A stretch of 64,000 bases of DNA. Origin: CAYSWK01 sp964434735. GTDB lineage: Archaea; Micrarchaeota; Micrarchaeia; Anstonellales; Bilamarchaeaceae. Made by a program: the position numbers and the translations under genes. The notes below the pieces were generated by a model. That model worked only from the letters and a program-made list of their open reading frames with translations. It was not told where the DNA came from and made no database searches. The stretch is from the NCBI GenBank assembly GCA_964434735.1, contig CAYSWK010000001.1, positions 46,924 to 110,923 on the forward strand. The letters are read 5' to 3'. Positions 1 through 8,488 of the stretch are shown here, piece after piece (positions within the stretch are counted from its first letter, which is position 1; each line of letters opens with the position of its first letter).

Positions 1-2
1 GG

Positions 3-515
3 GCTGACAACTCATTATTATTTTCACTTTTCCTTAGAACGCACACACAGAATGATTCCGTATGTAAAGTACTCAAAGCGCAAGTAGATGAATCTGCGCA
101 AACAACGTATAATCTCTATGGTGAACTTGAAGACAGTAAAAGTACGAGCGTATTCAATAATTACGCCCAGCTTCGCAAAAAATATTTCCTAGCAAACATG
201 CGATTTTACCTTACGCTTAAGGATTACGCACTCTCATGCAAAGACGAGTCCCTTAAACCCGTACTCTTTTTTTACAACACCAGAAATGATTGCCCCGCAT
301 GTGCTGCGCAGGGGCAAGTTCTTGACCAGGTACGAAACGAATGTCCAAACGCGCGAGTATACGCATTTCCCACAGACATCGAGGATCTTTCAATGATAAG
401 GGCATTTAAAACATATTACTCAATTAAAACGGCACCAACGTTAGTCATCAATGATAAAACATATGATTCATTGGTTTCAAAACAACAGATAAAACAGGCA
501 ATAGGGTGCAAATAA
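3..515 (+). CDS. Thioredoxin-fold protein, 5' end outside the window
   Basis: The reading frame is open from the first bases of the window, so the gene begins upstream; the ATG at 198 is internal to a longer frame and has no clear ribosome site. The last 100 or so residues look like a thioredoxin fold: a hydrophobic strand (PVLFFYN), a CPAC redox motif just after it, an Asp/Glu-rich helix and the late Thr-Ala-Pro-Thr segment (cis-Pro position) before LVINDKTY. The part before 198 is polar and Cys-poor and has a short hydrophobic patch near the window edge, which might be the end of a signal or membrane segment. CPAC suggests a thiol-disulfide oxidoreductase, possibly for the Cys-rich secreted proteins encoded elsewhere in the window; that link is inference. 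The stop is followed 68 bases later by lemA. Confidence 0.75.
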   Translation, partial: ADNSLLFSLFLRTHTQNDSVCKVLKAQVDESAQTTYNLYGELEDSKSTSVFNNYAQLRKKYFLANMRFYLTLKDYALSCKDESLKPVLFFYNTRNDCPACAAQGQVLDQVRNECPNARVYAFPTDIEDLSMIRAFKTYYSIKTAPTLVINDKTYDSLVSKQQIKQAIGCK

Positions 516-583
516 CGAAGTGAATGCGCGATACCTATTTAAGCTTATTTTCTCTCTTTTTATACAAATTATTTGGTGAACAT

Positions 584-1156
584 ATGGTACTTGAACTAGT
601 TGGTTTTGCATGTGTAGGATTAGGTGTCGTTGCACTTGTAGGTGCCGGACTGTATCTTTGGTCCTTACAAAATCGGCTTGTTGATTTGAAAAACCGGGTC
701 GATAACGCGTGGGCGCAAATAGACGTACAGCTCAAGCGAAGGTACGACCTTATCCCGAACCTGGTTGAAACAGTAAAGGGGTACATGAAGCACGAGAAAG
801 AAACGCTTGAAAACGTCACAAAAGCACGTGCCGGATTGCAAACGGGCTCAGTTGAAGACAAAATCCAGGCAAACAACATGCTTTCACAGACATTGAAAAC
901 ATTGTTTGCAGTTGCAGAAAGTTATCCTCAGTTAAAGGCAAATGAAAATTTCCTTAAATTACAAGATGAGCTTGCAGGTACTGAGAACAAGATTGCATAT
1001 ATACGAACTGCATACAACGATGCAGTCATGGCATTCAACACAACCATCCAGAAATTCCCCGCATCAATCTTTGCGGCACTTATCGGATTTGGATCTAAAC
1101 TACCTTACCTTGAAACGCCTGAGGAAGAACGCAAGAATGTCCAGGTAAAATTCTAG
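584..1156 (+). CDS. lemA: LemA family membrane protein
   Basis: A 190-residue protein, the usual LemA length, with one N-terminal membrane helix (residues 3-26) and then a long helical domain. The LemA hallmark RRYDLIPNLVETVKGYMKHE is present, followed by conserved helices with Asn-Thr-Thr-Ile and a short C-terminal tail containing the YLETPEEE-type segment. The ATG at 584 was chosen over the in-frame ATG at 524 because it has a GGTGA ribosome site about five bases ahead and puts the membrane helix at the N-terminus. It is followed 11 bases after the stop by htpX, a pairing seen in many bacteria and archaea. The molecular role of LemA is unknown; it is generally associated with membrane stress and protease partners. 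Confidence 0.92.
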   Translation: MVLELVGFACVGLGVVALVGAGLYLWSLQNRLVDLKNRVDNAWAQIDVQLKRRYDLIPNLVETVKGYMKHEKETLENVTKARAGLQTGSVEDKIQANNMLSQTLKTLFAVAESYPQLKANENFLKLQDELAGTENKIAYIRTAYNDAVMAFNTTIQKFPASIFAALIGFGSKLPYLETPEEERKNVQVKF

Positions 1157-1167
1157 CGTGATCACAC

Positions 1168-2046
1168 TTGGAAAACAAAGTAAGTTTCTTTGACAGGATT
1201 GAGGCGAACAAAAGAAACTCGATCCTTTTTCTTTTCTTTATGTTCGGGATATTTGCATTCATGATACTTGTTTTTTCATATGCATTTGACTTGGGAATTT
1301 TCGGCGCAATAATAGGATTTCTTGTACTAGGAGTATATGCGACCATAACCTATTTTGCAGGAGATGCAATCATCCTTGCATTATCACGTGCAAAACCGCT
1401 CACGAACGAGGAATTCCCGTTTGTATTTAATGTTGTTGAAGGGCTTGCGATCGCAAGCGGAATCCCCGTTCCAAAAATATATATTATGGAAGATCCCGCA
1501 CTCAATGCATTTGCAACCGGAAGAAATCCTTCAAAAAGTGCAGTGGTGCTTACGCGAGGGATACTTACTGCATTGAATAAAGAGGAACTTGAAGGCGTAC
1601 TCGCGCATGAAATATCCCATATCGCAAACAACGATGTCCAATTTTCAATGGTTGCGGTGGTTTTTGCAGGTTCGATAGCATTGCTTTCTGATATGCTTTG
1701 GAGAAGCATGAGATTCTCAGGCGGAGGCTCACGCAAAGGCAATCCGTTTATGCTTATTGCAATCGTTTTTGCAATAATTGCGCCGTTCTTTGCGGAATTA
1801 GTACGATTTGCATTGTCACGCGAACGGGAATACCTTGCAGATGCAAACGGTGCAAAACTTACACGTTACCCTGAAGGCCTTGCAAAAGCACTTGAAAAAT
1901 TAGCAAACAACAACCTACCTGTACAAAATGCGACAAAGACGACCGCAAGCCTTTATTTTGCTGAGCCCTTGCGGGGCGGATTTGGGTCACTTTTCTCAAC
2001 TCACCCGCCGATACAGGAAAGAATCAAACGCCTTAGGGCGATGTAA
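1168..2046 (+). CDS. htpX: HtpX-type M48 zinc metalloprotease
   Basis: A 292-residue integral membrane protease, standard HtpX size. Two membrane helices lie at about residues 18-60, followed by a conserved segment containing NAFATGRNP, the zinc motif HEISH at about residue 147 and the downstream glutamate within EREYLADANGAKLT. Two further hydrophobic segments lie between the zinc ligands. The protein is expected to degrade or clip misfolded membrane proteins with the active site facing the cytosol. The start is a TTG at 1168, 11 bases after the lemA stop, with a GTGAT element just ahead; no ATG gives the conserved N-terminus (ENKVSFFDRIEANKRNS). The tight spacing indicates one transcript with lemA. 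Confidence 0.95.
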   Translation: MENKVSFFDRIEANKRNSILFLFFMFGIFAFMILVFSYAFDLGIFGAIIGFLVLGVYATITYFAGDAIILALSRAKPLTNEEFPFVFNVVEGLAIASGIPVPKIYIMEDPALNAFATGRNPSKSAVVLTRGILTALNKEELEGVLAHEISHIANNDVQFSMVAVVFAGSIALLSDMLWRSMRFSGGGSRKGNPFMLIAIVFAIIAPFFAELVRFALSREREYLADANGAKLTRYPEGLAKALEKLANNNLPVQNATKTTASLYFAEPLRGGFGSLFSTHPPIQERIKRLRAM

Positions 2047-2077
2047 CATTTATTAACCATAAGAAAGGTATATATCA

Positions 2078-3766
2078 ATGGCAGAGTTCGACGAAATCCT
2101 TATTACGACAGGTGTTGACGCCCTTGTGCGCCTGGTAAAGGAAAAAGGCCGGATTGAGCTTGAACTTGCTTCAAAACTTCTTATGATCCCTTCAACAACT
2201 ATCCAGGATTGGGCAAAAATCCTTGAAGAAGAAGGAGTTCTCAAAGTTGAGTATTACCTTACAAAAGTATATTTAAGCTGGGCTGAAAAATCTGACGTCG
2301 AAATTCAGGCAAGAACAGAAACGCTCAAAGAAGAAAAGAAAGAAGTCATCTCCCAAGCAGAAGCGCTCAAAAAAGAAGTGACCCCTCAAATAGAGGAACT
2401 CGATGGGCTTAAGGAATCCTTTGAACAGGTGTATAAAAAACTCCAGCCACGACTTGAAATGATAGAAAAGAAATTGGGCGAAAGCAAATCACAAGTCGAT
2501 ACTTCAAAACTTGACACGAAAATCCAGGAAACAGAAGATAAAATTTCAACGCTTCTTGAAGAGCTTACAGAATTAAAAACAGAACTTGAAGAATCGAAGG
2601 AAAATGTCAAAAAAATAGATGGGATTGGGCAAAAAATAGAGCAATTCAGCGAACTTAAAACACGCGTTACGGATCTTCTTGAGTCAATAGATACGGTGAA
2701 AACGCATGCAAGCTCCGCGCCCTCGCCAACGGAATTGCCAGACGTAAGCGATCTCAAGAAAAAATTTGAGCAAATAAAAGGAGAGTATGCTACGCTCAAA
2801 AAACAAAATGGCCAGCTTCGACTCGAATTAACAAACATCGCAGAAGGCAAGGAAATTTTATCCCACGTTGCAAGCGCAATAGGGAATTATTCCGAGGACG
2901 CGCAAAAACTGCATGCCGACCTCAAGGCAATGAAAACAGTTGCCGATGAACTTGCCGCACAGAGTGCTGAAATTTCAAATAAGATTAAAAATGACCTCGA
3001 TGCGGTGGACCATTTCTCAGATTCAATTACGGTTGCAAAAGGAATCCTCCAGCGATTCCCCTCCCAAGAACAATTAATGGGCAAACTGGATGAGATACTC
3101 AAGAAAGAGCAAATATTGGATGGAAAACTTGAAGCATTTGCAAAAATTGCAAATTCCCTTGATGAAACACAATCAGTAAGCGAAGATTTTGAAGACCTTA
3201 AAAACCAGATAGAGACGACCAAGGAAATGCTCGAATCCGAAAGCAATGACATATTCAACTCCATAACCGAAGCAGGTGATGCATACGCAACCTACCAGCA
3301 AATACGGGACAGGACAGTAAAATCAATTGAAAATTACGGCTCAAAAATAGTTGAAATAGAAGCGGATGTAAAAAAAGCGAAGAAAGAACTTGATGCAGAG
3401 CTTGAGCAGGCAAAAAAAGCAATAGATTCGGCTTCACGCGAAGCAACAAAAATAGAAGGAATCGGCAACATCGATGACCTTCTTGAGAAAAAGAAGGCGC
3501 TTGAAGAAATCCACTCCGCAATTGATTCACTCACGCTTACTGCTGACGGCCTTCGACGACAAATAGAAGTACTTGGAAAAGAAGTTCAACTGGTTTCAAT
3601 CCAATCTTCGGGCGCAAGCGGAAAGCCTCGAACCGAACAGGAATCGAAAGTCATCGAGACCAAAATCTCAAACCAGATAACGCTTACCAAGGACGAGGAA
3701 GCGGAATTCAAGAAAAAACGGGACGAACTCAAGAATTTGATCAAGAAGTTGTGGGAAGATAACTAA
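2078..3766 (+). CDS. Winged-helix plus long coiled-coil protein, function unknown
   Basis: A 562-residue soluble protein. Residues 1-70 look like a winged helix-turn-helix (helices around LVRLVKEKGRIELELASKLL and STTIQDWAKILEEEGVL, then a short beta wing). Nearly all the rest is charged heptad-rich coiled coil, broken by a Pro-containing linker near residue 215 (SSAPSPTELPDVSDL) and a Gly/Ser linker near residue 508. There is no Walker motif, so it is not an SMC ATPase by itself. It starts with ATG 32 bases after htpX, preceded by AAGGTA. A DNA- or partner-binding head on a long rod suggests a scaffold or a chromosome or division role, but nothing in the sequence fixes this. Confidence 0.8.
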   Translation: MAEFDEILITTGVDALVRLVKEKGRIELELASKLLMIPSTTIQDWAKILEEEGVLKVEYYLTKVYLSWAEKSDVEIQARTETLKEEKKEVISQAEALKKEVTPQIEELDGLKESFEQVYKKLQPRLEMIEKKLGESKSQVDTSKLDTKIQETEDKISTLLEELTELKTELEESKENVKKIDGIGQKIEQFSELKTRVTDLLESIDTVKTHASSAPSPTELPDVSDLKKKFEQIKGEYATLKKQNGQLRLELTNIAEGKEILSHVASAIGNYSEDAQKLHADLKAMKTVADELAAQSAEISNKIKNDLDAVDHFSDSITVAKGILQRFPSQEQLMGKLDEILKKEQILDGKLEAFAKIANSLDETQSVSEDFEDLKNQIETTKEMLESESNDIFNSITEAGDAYATYQQIRDRTVKSIENYGSKIVEIEADVKKAKKELDAELEQAKKAIDSASREATKIEGIGNIDDLLEKKKALEEIHSAIDSLTLTADGLRRQIEVLGKEVQLVSIQSSGASGKPRTEQESKVIETKISNQITLTKDEEAEFKKKRDELKNLIKKLWEDN

Positions 3767-3785
3767 TCCGTACATAAACAAGATT

Positions 3786-3854
3786 TTTCCGCACCTGTTG
3801 TTCAACCAATCTTTCATTGCTTTAAGCTCAAGAGGCCATTACCAGGTGCGGAAA
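3786..3854. repeat. 12-bp perfect inverted repeat with 45-base loop
   Basis: TTTCCGCACCTG at 3786-3797 is the exact reverse complement of CAGGTGCGGAAA at 3843-3854. The stem follows the stop of the coiled-coil gene by about 20 bases, and A/T-rich sequence flanks both sides. It could be a transcript-end structure, a small structured RNA or the trace of a small element. The stretch 3767-4097 holds only this structure and one doubtful small open frame. Confidence 0.5.
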
Positions 3855-3885
3855 GAATAATTTAAGCATGAAAAGAAATTAAGAA

Positions 3886-4074
3886 TCAGCCGTTTTTCTG
3901 TTTTGTTGCAGGAGGTACGATTTTAGGTTCAGAACTGTCTGTTGCCCGATCAATTAAGGGTACGTGATCCCTGTTCCTCTTATCTCTGCCCCTACCTCGC
4001 AATCTCTTTGGACTCAAACGAGTAGTATCTTTGGCAACAGTTACCATTCCTATAGTATCCCCCTCTTTACGCAA
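3886..4074 (-). CDS. Possible small basic protein (62 aa), doubtful
   Basis: An open frame of 62 codons in the gap between the coiled-coil gene and dnaG. It would start with TTG and encode an Arg/Lys-rich, low-complexity protein (PKRLRGRGRDKRNRD) with no recognised domain. There is no convincing ribosome site at the TTG; an internal ATG at 4047 is the alternative start. It could be a real basic nucleic-acid-binding peptide, but chance cannot be excluded. Confidence 0.2.
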   Translation of the reverse strand: MRKEGDTIGMVTVAKDTTRLSPKRLRGRGRDKRNRDHVPLIDRATDSSEPKIVPPATKQKNG

Positions 4075-4097
4075 AATAAATAAAAAAGAAAAAGAAA

Positions 4098-5534
4098 TTA
4101 CTTCATCTTGGTGATGATCTGCAATGCCGGAGGCGTTTTGTTTACGTTTCCGATCTTGACGCCCATAAGGACTTTTACGCCCTTATTGTTTGACAAATCA
4201 ACCAAACGTTGCGTAATAATTCCGTCAAACACGATTGCTGCGATGTCCTTCACCTCTTCAAGGGATTTAATGACATCCCGAACTGCCACTTCCTTGGTAA
4301 TATTGTAGGTGTGGTCATAAAACCGTGCACGAAGAGTATTTGAGAGCTGGTCAAGATCCCCTTTCAAATCATCAATTGAACGGGGCTCACGAGGAGGTGC
4401 ATCTTCAACAGGTGCAACTGCTTCTTTTTCTGCTTTCTCAACCTTTTCAACGCGCTCGACACGCTCGGAACGCTCAACACGCTCAAGAACGGGAGGCTTT
4501 ATGTCCTGAACAATTGCCTCGACAATCGATTTTGGAACTTCAACTTCACGAACAGGCTCCTTTGAGAGTTCAACGCGAACCTCTGGCCTTCTCATGCGTA
4601 AATCGGTCCTGATCTGATCTGAAACGCTCTTTTGGCGTGAAGGGGTAGGCTCATAGCTCATCTGCCTTCTGCGGTTTTCACGATCCTGACGATCCTCATT
4701 TGATTCCCTGCCGTTCTGCTCGAAAGGCAATTTGGTTCGTAAGCACTTGATAAGCTCCTTGCGCGTAAGCTCCTCAACTTCCTTTCCTGAAGGTGCACGT
4801 GCAATATGCTCAATTTCAACTCCGCCCTGCACCAATTCACGCAAAATGATGTCGCCTCCACGGTCACCATCCAAGAAGACAGTAACTTCCTTGCTCTTTG
4901 AAAGCTCAACCAAGGATTTGGGTACTTTTGCACCCTGGATTGCGACAACGTTGGTAATGTCATTTTTCAAAAGGTTGATGACATCTGCACGGCCCTCTAC
5001 GAAAATGACCTCATCCATCTTGTCAATGGATGGTCCTGCCGGGAGGCGCTCAAAACCGTACTCAACAATTTCTGCAGTTTTTACCTCATTTCTTACCATT
5101 TCAGAAATTTCCTTTGATTCGGGAATTTCAGTGTTAATGAGATTCTTAAGAAGGTCTTTTGCACGGTCAACAAGCACTTTACGCTTGACGTTTCGCGTGT
5201 CTTCCACTTTTTGAACCCTGATCTTTGCTTCACAAGGACCTACACGGTCAACCGTTTCAAGTGCGGCTGCAACGATACAGGTTTCAACCATATCAAGACT
5301 CGAAGGTATCTTTACCGAACCGACGGTTTTTCCTTCACGGGTTGGGTTAAGGTCTACCTCTATGCGGCCGATGCGGCCATTTTTCTGCGAGTCCCTTAAA
5401 TCCAATTCATCTCCCAAAAGTCCTTCGGTTTGGCCAAAGACCGCACCAACGACATCGGGTTTTTCAACTAATCCGTCAATTTCAACGGATGCGTATACTA
5501 CGTATTTTACAGTATCAATGTATGTTTTTGCCAT
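4098..5534 (-). CDS. dnaG: Archaeal DnaG-type primase (Toprim)
   Basis: A 478-residue archaeal DnaG. The N-terminal 165 residues are the conserved archaeal DnaG region (AKTYIDTVKYVVYASVEIDGL start, Gly-rich GQTEGLLGDELDLRDSQKNG). The Toprim catalytic centre follows at about 175-260, with EGRAD and the DGDRGGD metal-binding motif. A long charged, repetitive Glu/Arg/Val linker (about 285-400) precedes a conserved C-terminal domain of about 75 residues. In archaea this protein makes primers in vitro and is a stable subunit of the RNA exosome, so the role may be replication, RNA decay or both. It starts with ATG at 5534, six bases after the stop of the small Toprim gene, with GGTGA ahead, and is last in a three-gene operon. 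Confidence 0.95.
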   Translation of the reverse strand: MAKTYIDTVKYVVYASVEIDGLVEKPDVVGAVFGQTEGLLGDELDLRDSQKNGRIGRIEVDLNPTREGKTVGSVKIPSSLDMVETCIVAAALETVDRVGPCEAKIRVQKVEDTRNVKRKVLVDRAKDLLKNLINTEIPESKEISEMVRNEVKTAEIVEYGFERLPAGPSIDKMDEVIFVEGRADVINLLKNDITNVVAIQGAKVPKSLVELSKSKEVTVFLDGDRGGDIILRELVQGGVEIEHIARAPSGKEVEELTRKELIKCLRTKLPFEQNGRESNEDRQDRENRRRQMSYEPTPSRQKSVSDQIRTDLRMRRPEVRVELSKEPVREVEVPKSIVEAIVQDIKPPVLERVERSERVERVEKVEKAEKEAVAPVEDAPPREPRSIDDLKGDLDQLSNTLRARFYDHTYNITKEVAVRDVIKSLEEVKDIAAIVFDGIITQRLVDLSNNKGVKVLMGVKIGNVNKTPPALQIITKMK

Positions 5535-5540
5535 TTTAAT

Positions 5541-5948
5541 TCACCTTTGTGTTTGGGCATAAAACTCATCAAGCTTATGCCTTAATTCTTCAAAGTACCT
5601 CAAGCGCAAAAGCTTGGAGATACGTTTTCTCATATCTGTATCGCAGGCTATTGAGTATCGTTCAAGCTCATTTTTGAGTTCAAATGCAAGCTCATCGCCT
5701 CGCGTATCCATGTCTGTCAGCAATATAACGTGCGTAACGTTGCGTCCTGTGAGCATATCTCCCAATTGGTACGTTCTGCCCGAGGCCGTTATTACGTCTC
5801 CATATCCTTGTGCATTAAGCGCCTTTTTGTCACGAAGGCCTTCGCAAAGAAGAGTTCCTTCCTTGAGGATGCGATCTATCGCATCCCATTCATTGCGTGC
5901 CTGCAATTTCTCCAAGTCGCTTAAGAACCTCGGTTTCTTCTCCATCAA
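5541..5948 (-). CDS. Small Toprim-domain protein (RNase M5-like fold)
   Basis: A 135-residue protein that is essentially one Toprim domain. The catalytic glutamate lies in LLCEGLRDKKAL at about residue 33 and the Asp pair in LLTDMDTRGDELA at about residues 78-84. The C-terminal third is a charged helix (SKLLRLRYFEELRHKLDEFYAQ). Small archaeal Toprim proteins of this type resemble ribonuclease M5 and the Toprim part of DnaG; the substrate is not known. The 5' end overlaps the preceding DUF167 gene by 59 bases in another frame, so translational coupling is likely. dnaG follows after six bases. Two Toprim genes in a row is a notable arrangement. Confidence 0.8.
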   Translation of the reverse strand: MMEKKPRFLSDLEKLQARNEWDAIDRILKEGTLLCEGLRDKKALNAQGYGDVITASGRTYQLGDMLTGRNVTHVILLTDMDTRGDELAFELKNELERYSIACDTDMRKRISKLLRLRYFEELRHKLDEFYAQTQR

Positions 5949-6147
5949 TTGAAATCACCTTATAGGTCGATTGCATTCCCTTAATGATAAAAACCGTGCA
6001 ACCAAGCAACCCTGAAAGCTCCTTAACGAGCTCCTTATTCACCTGATTGTCTTGCGGCGTCCTGGTGCAGTACACGTGCCAAAGGCTATCCTTATATGCA
6101 AGCTTAAATGCAAGCGAACGCGGATGAACACGTACTGGTAACAGCAT
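5890..6147 (-). CDS. DUF167 (YggU-like) small protein
   Basis: An 85-residue protein matching the DUF167/YggU pattern: an N-terminal strand with VRVHPRS, a central WHVYCTRTPQDNQVNKELVKELSGLLG helix region (family pattern Pro-x-x-Gly-x-x-Asn-x-x-Leu), then VFIIKGMQSTYKVISIDG, the place of the family Gly-x-x-Ser-x-x-Lys segment. The function is unknown across the family. It is first in the operon with the small Toprim protein and dnaG. The start ATG lies shortly after GGGATACT, with no strong ribosome site. Confidence 0.75.
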   Translation of the reverse strand: MLLPVRVHPRSLAFKLAYKDSLWHVYCTRTPQDNQVNKELVKELSGLLGCTVFIIKGMQSTYKVISIDGEETEVLKRLGEIAGTQ

Positions 6148-6303
6148 AGTATCCCTGTTTTCCCTTAAGAAGACCCTAAGGTACTATAGGACCGGTCCTT
6201 ACTTGGACAAAATGAGTAGAAGATACTTCGATCACAACCCACTGTTGACGCATGCCCGCATTGCTTAAAGCTTGGGTGGCCATCCATGGATTGCGAATAT
6301 CGT
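6148..6303. other. Intergenic stretch with a perfect 12-bp palindrome
   Basis: No gene is seen between the CBS gene and the DUF167-Toprim-dnaG operon. The stretch contains the perfect palindrome AGGACCGGTCCT at 6188-6199, about 45 bases upstream of the operon's first ATG on the minus strand, beside a TATAG string. It could be an operator, but one short palindrome is weak evidence. Confidence 0.35.
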
Positions 6304-6735
6304 TCATGAAAGCTTTGCGTGCTCCTCAACCATATCAATAATTGCGGGAAATACGCGCATAATGTCTCCTTCTGAAAGAATACCTACTAATTCGTTTGAG
6401 TCGTTAACTACTGGAAGGCGTTTTACGCGATTTTTCTTCATCGCTTTTGCCGCCTCTTCCAACGAAGTTGTGGGTTTTATTACACGCAAGGGCTTTGACA
6501 TGATCTTTTCGACCATAGTCTTGGAAGGGTCATCACCTTTGGCGATCACCTTATGAACAATGTCACGTTCCGTAAGGATTCCCTTTGCCTTTTTCCCATG
6601 ATTATCTTCAACGATTATAATAGAGCCGATGTCATGCTGCTTCATAAGTTTTGCAGCATCCATGACACTGCTTTGATATGAGATCGTAATGACCTTTTTA
6701 GTCATGATATCTCCTACTCGTAACTCGGATCCCAT
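6304..6735 (-). CDS. CBS-domain pair protein
   Basis: A 143-residue stand-alone Bateman module. CBS 1 covers about residues 8-65 (VGDIMTKKVITISYQSSVMDAAKLM, then GILTERDIVHKV) and CBS 2 about 75-135 (IMSKPLRVIKPTTSLEEAAKAM, then GILSEGDIM). The two GILxExDI segments are the typical second-strand signatures. Such proteins bind adenine nucleotides or S-adenosylmethionine and act as energy sensors, but the partner is not evident. A TATA-like TTTATAAATC lies about 20-25 bases before the ATG, so the message is probably leaderless or nearly so. It appears to be transcribed alone. Confidence 0.92.
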   Translation of the reverse strand: MGSELRVGDIMTKKVITISYQSSVMDAAKLMKQHDIGSIIIVEDNHGKKAKGILTERDIVHKVIAKGDDPSKTMVEKIMSKPLRVIKPTTSLEEAAKAMKKNRVKRLPVVNDSNELVGILSEGDIMRVFPAIIDMVEEHAKLS

Positions 6736-6850
6736 AATGAGGATAAGGATGAAAAGATTTATAAAGCAAAAGCAAAACGGGGAAGACCGATTAACACGTG
6801 AAAATCAATAAAACCACTCATAAAAATAAGAATAAAAAAGAAGGAAAAAA

Positions 6851-7405
6851 TTAGCCTTCAAGGACTGTTCCGGTTACGGTTGCTTCTGCCTTGCGAGCTG
6901 CTTCCGCAGGATCATTTTCAAACCTGTACCACATGAAGAACGTACCTTGGAACTTGTCGTTTGGCTGCTTGCTTAAAAGAGCTGCATTCGTCTGCCCGTA
7001 ACACTTAAGGTCAAGGGCCGCATTTCCTCCAGGTACAATACGAACGGGTGCTGCAAGCCATTGTTGCGTGTCTTTTGCATCGTCCATTTTGATATTCCCC
7101 GCCGCACGCTCGGTGCAGAAATAACCCAGTACCATGATAGCATCGGATTGACGATTATTCACTGTAATCTTCACCTGTGCGTTACTATTAACAGATTGTA
7201 TCAACGGACGGATTGACTGACAATCAAAACCAGGCTGCTTGAACACACAGCCTTCGGGTTGCTGGATTCCTCCGTTAAGAAGAACGTATAATATGCCAAT
7301 GACTAAGACAATAACTAGTATTGCCCAGCCGTATGTCATCAAATATTCCATAGCCGCTTGGCCCTTGCGGGTTTGAGGCTTTTTTTGAGATGTATTCTTT
7401 TTCAT
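6851..7405 (-). CDS. Type IV pilin-like protein with class III signal peptide
   Basis: A 184-residue protein with a classic archaeal class III (DUF361-type) signal: a basic stretch RKGQAAMEYL followed by the hydrophobic helix TYGWAILVIVLVIGILYVLL. Cleavage is expected just before the Gln of GQAAMEYL by an EppA/FlaK-type prepilin peptidase. The mature domain has four cysteines (CVFKQPGFDC, CTER, LKCYG), probably forming disulfides outside the cell. A GGTGGGTGA ribosome site precedes the ATG. The gene is last in the operon after the two TadC genes, so it is the probable major or minor subunit of the filament built by that machinery. Confidence 0.88.
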   Translation of the reverse strand: MKKNTSQKKPQTRKGQAAMEYLMTYGWAILVIVLVIGILYVLLNGGIQQPEGCVFKQPGFDCQSIRPLIQSVNSNAQVKITVNNRQSDAIMVLGYFCTERAAGNIKMDDAKDTQQWLAAPVRIVPGGNAALDLKCYGQTNAALLSKQPNDKFQGTFFMWYRFENDPAEAARKAEATVTGTVLEG

Positions 7406-7411
7406 ATAATT

Positions 7412-8479
7412 TCACCCACCTAATGAACTAAGACTGGATGTAAGCGCTTGCGAAACAAGGAAAAATATCGCATAACCCAGTAGAAGAAGGAACGGGAAAT
7501 ACTTAATCCCCTCATTTTTGGTCCCTTTCTTGATAACCCCGACGATAAATGAGGAAAACAAGCACGTCATGGCAATTGTAACGAGCGAAAAAACAAAGAA
7601 TTCGCTCGATTTTATGATGATCTCTGCCCCTCCTGAAATCCCGCCAAATTGACCGAAAAAGCTTCCGCCCGATGCGGTTGCCGCGGGGAAGTTTGCCTTT
7701 TGCTTTTCAAACACTTCAATAAGCTTTCCTGCAACAGCAAGCAAAAAGGGCGCACCTGCACCCGCTGCAAACAAAATGAATATTTCGTACAGCACAAGGT
7801 TGGCTGCAACTTCGCGCTTAAGGACAACGCTTTCACGAACGTCAGATGAAGTTCGTTCAAGAACTGACGTAACCTCGCCTCCCGTTGCGATTGCCTGCTT
7901 AAGAAGCGACATGGTCCGAGTAAATATTTTTGAATCAAACCGTGTGCCGAGCTCATCAAGTGCGTCATCAAGGTTCTGACCGCTAAAAGACTGTTGGATC
8001 GTTCCGCGCACTTCTTTGGCCAATGACCCGAATTCGGGCTTTGCCGCATACCATAAAGACTGATCAAGAGTCATGCCTGCCTTAACGTTTGCAGATACGA
8101 GCAAAAGAAAATCGGGCAATAGGACTTCCAATTCGTGGGTTCGTTGATCTTTTCTTAGGCTAAGCGTTGCTTCTGCAATTAATTTGATGAACCAAAAGCT
8201 GATCCCAAAACAAACTGCGGCAGCAACAAGGTACACAAGAACGTCGGGCGGCTGAGGTATAAACCCTGAAACGAACGATCTCCATGCTAAAAACAACCCC
8301 TGGTTTGAAATAGATTCAAACGTCGCACCAAGGCCGGCAAGAACTGTAACCAAGAATAAGTAACCAAGAAACGCATCAACGGGGACCTTAAGCCCAGCCG
8401 AATAGATAAGACGTTCCGTCACTTTTGACTTTTCCTTTGAATACACTGTTCTTCCTATGAGTTCAAAAACGCTGTTCAT
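7412..8479 (-). CDS. TadC/GspF-type pilus assembly membrane protein (second half)
   Basis: About 355 residues. A type II secretion F domain is visible at about 90-235 (EVLLPDFLLLVSANVKAGMTLDQSLWYAA, then TRTMSLLKQAIATGGEVTSVLERTS), surrounded by membrane segments at about 40-60, 95-115, 230-250, 290-315 and the C-terminus. The platform protein anchors the ATPase at the membrane for pilus extrusion. The ATG at 8479 is preferred over the upstream GTG at 8488 because GGTG lies six bases ahead of it. The 5' end is almost continuous with the preceding F-domain gene. Archaeal FlaJ-like proteins often hold two F domains in one chain; here they are on two genes. Confidence 0.88.
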   Translation of the reverse strand: MNSVFELIGRTVYSKEKSKVTERLIYSAGLKVPVDAFLGYLFLVTVLAGLGATFESISNQGLFLAWRSFVSGFIPQPPDVLVYLVAAAVCFGISFWFIKLIAEATLSLRKDQRTHELEVLLPDFLLLVSANVKAGMTLDQSLWYAAKPEFGSLAKEVRGTIQQSFSGQNLDDALDELGTRFDSKIFTRTMSLLKQAIATGGEVTSVLERTSSDVRESVVLKREVAANLVLYEIFILFAAGAGAPFLLAVAGKLIEVFEKQKANFPAATASGGSFFGQFGGISGGAEIIIKSSEFFVFSLVTIAMTCLFSSFIVGVIKKGTKNEGIKYFPFLLLLGYAIFFLVSQALTSSLSSLGG

Positions 8480-8488
8480 GAGTTGCAC

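Noticed and set aside
2078..3766. SMC-like ATPase
   Set aside because: Long coiled coil is present, but neither Walker motif nor hinge is visible.
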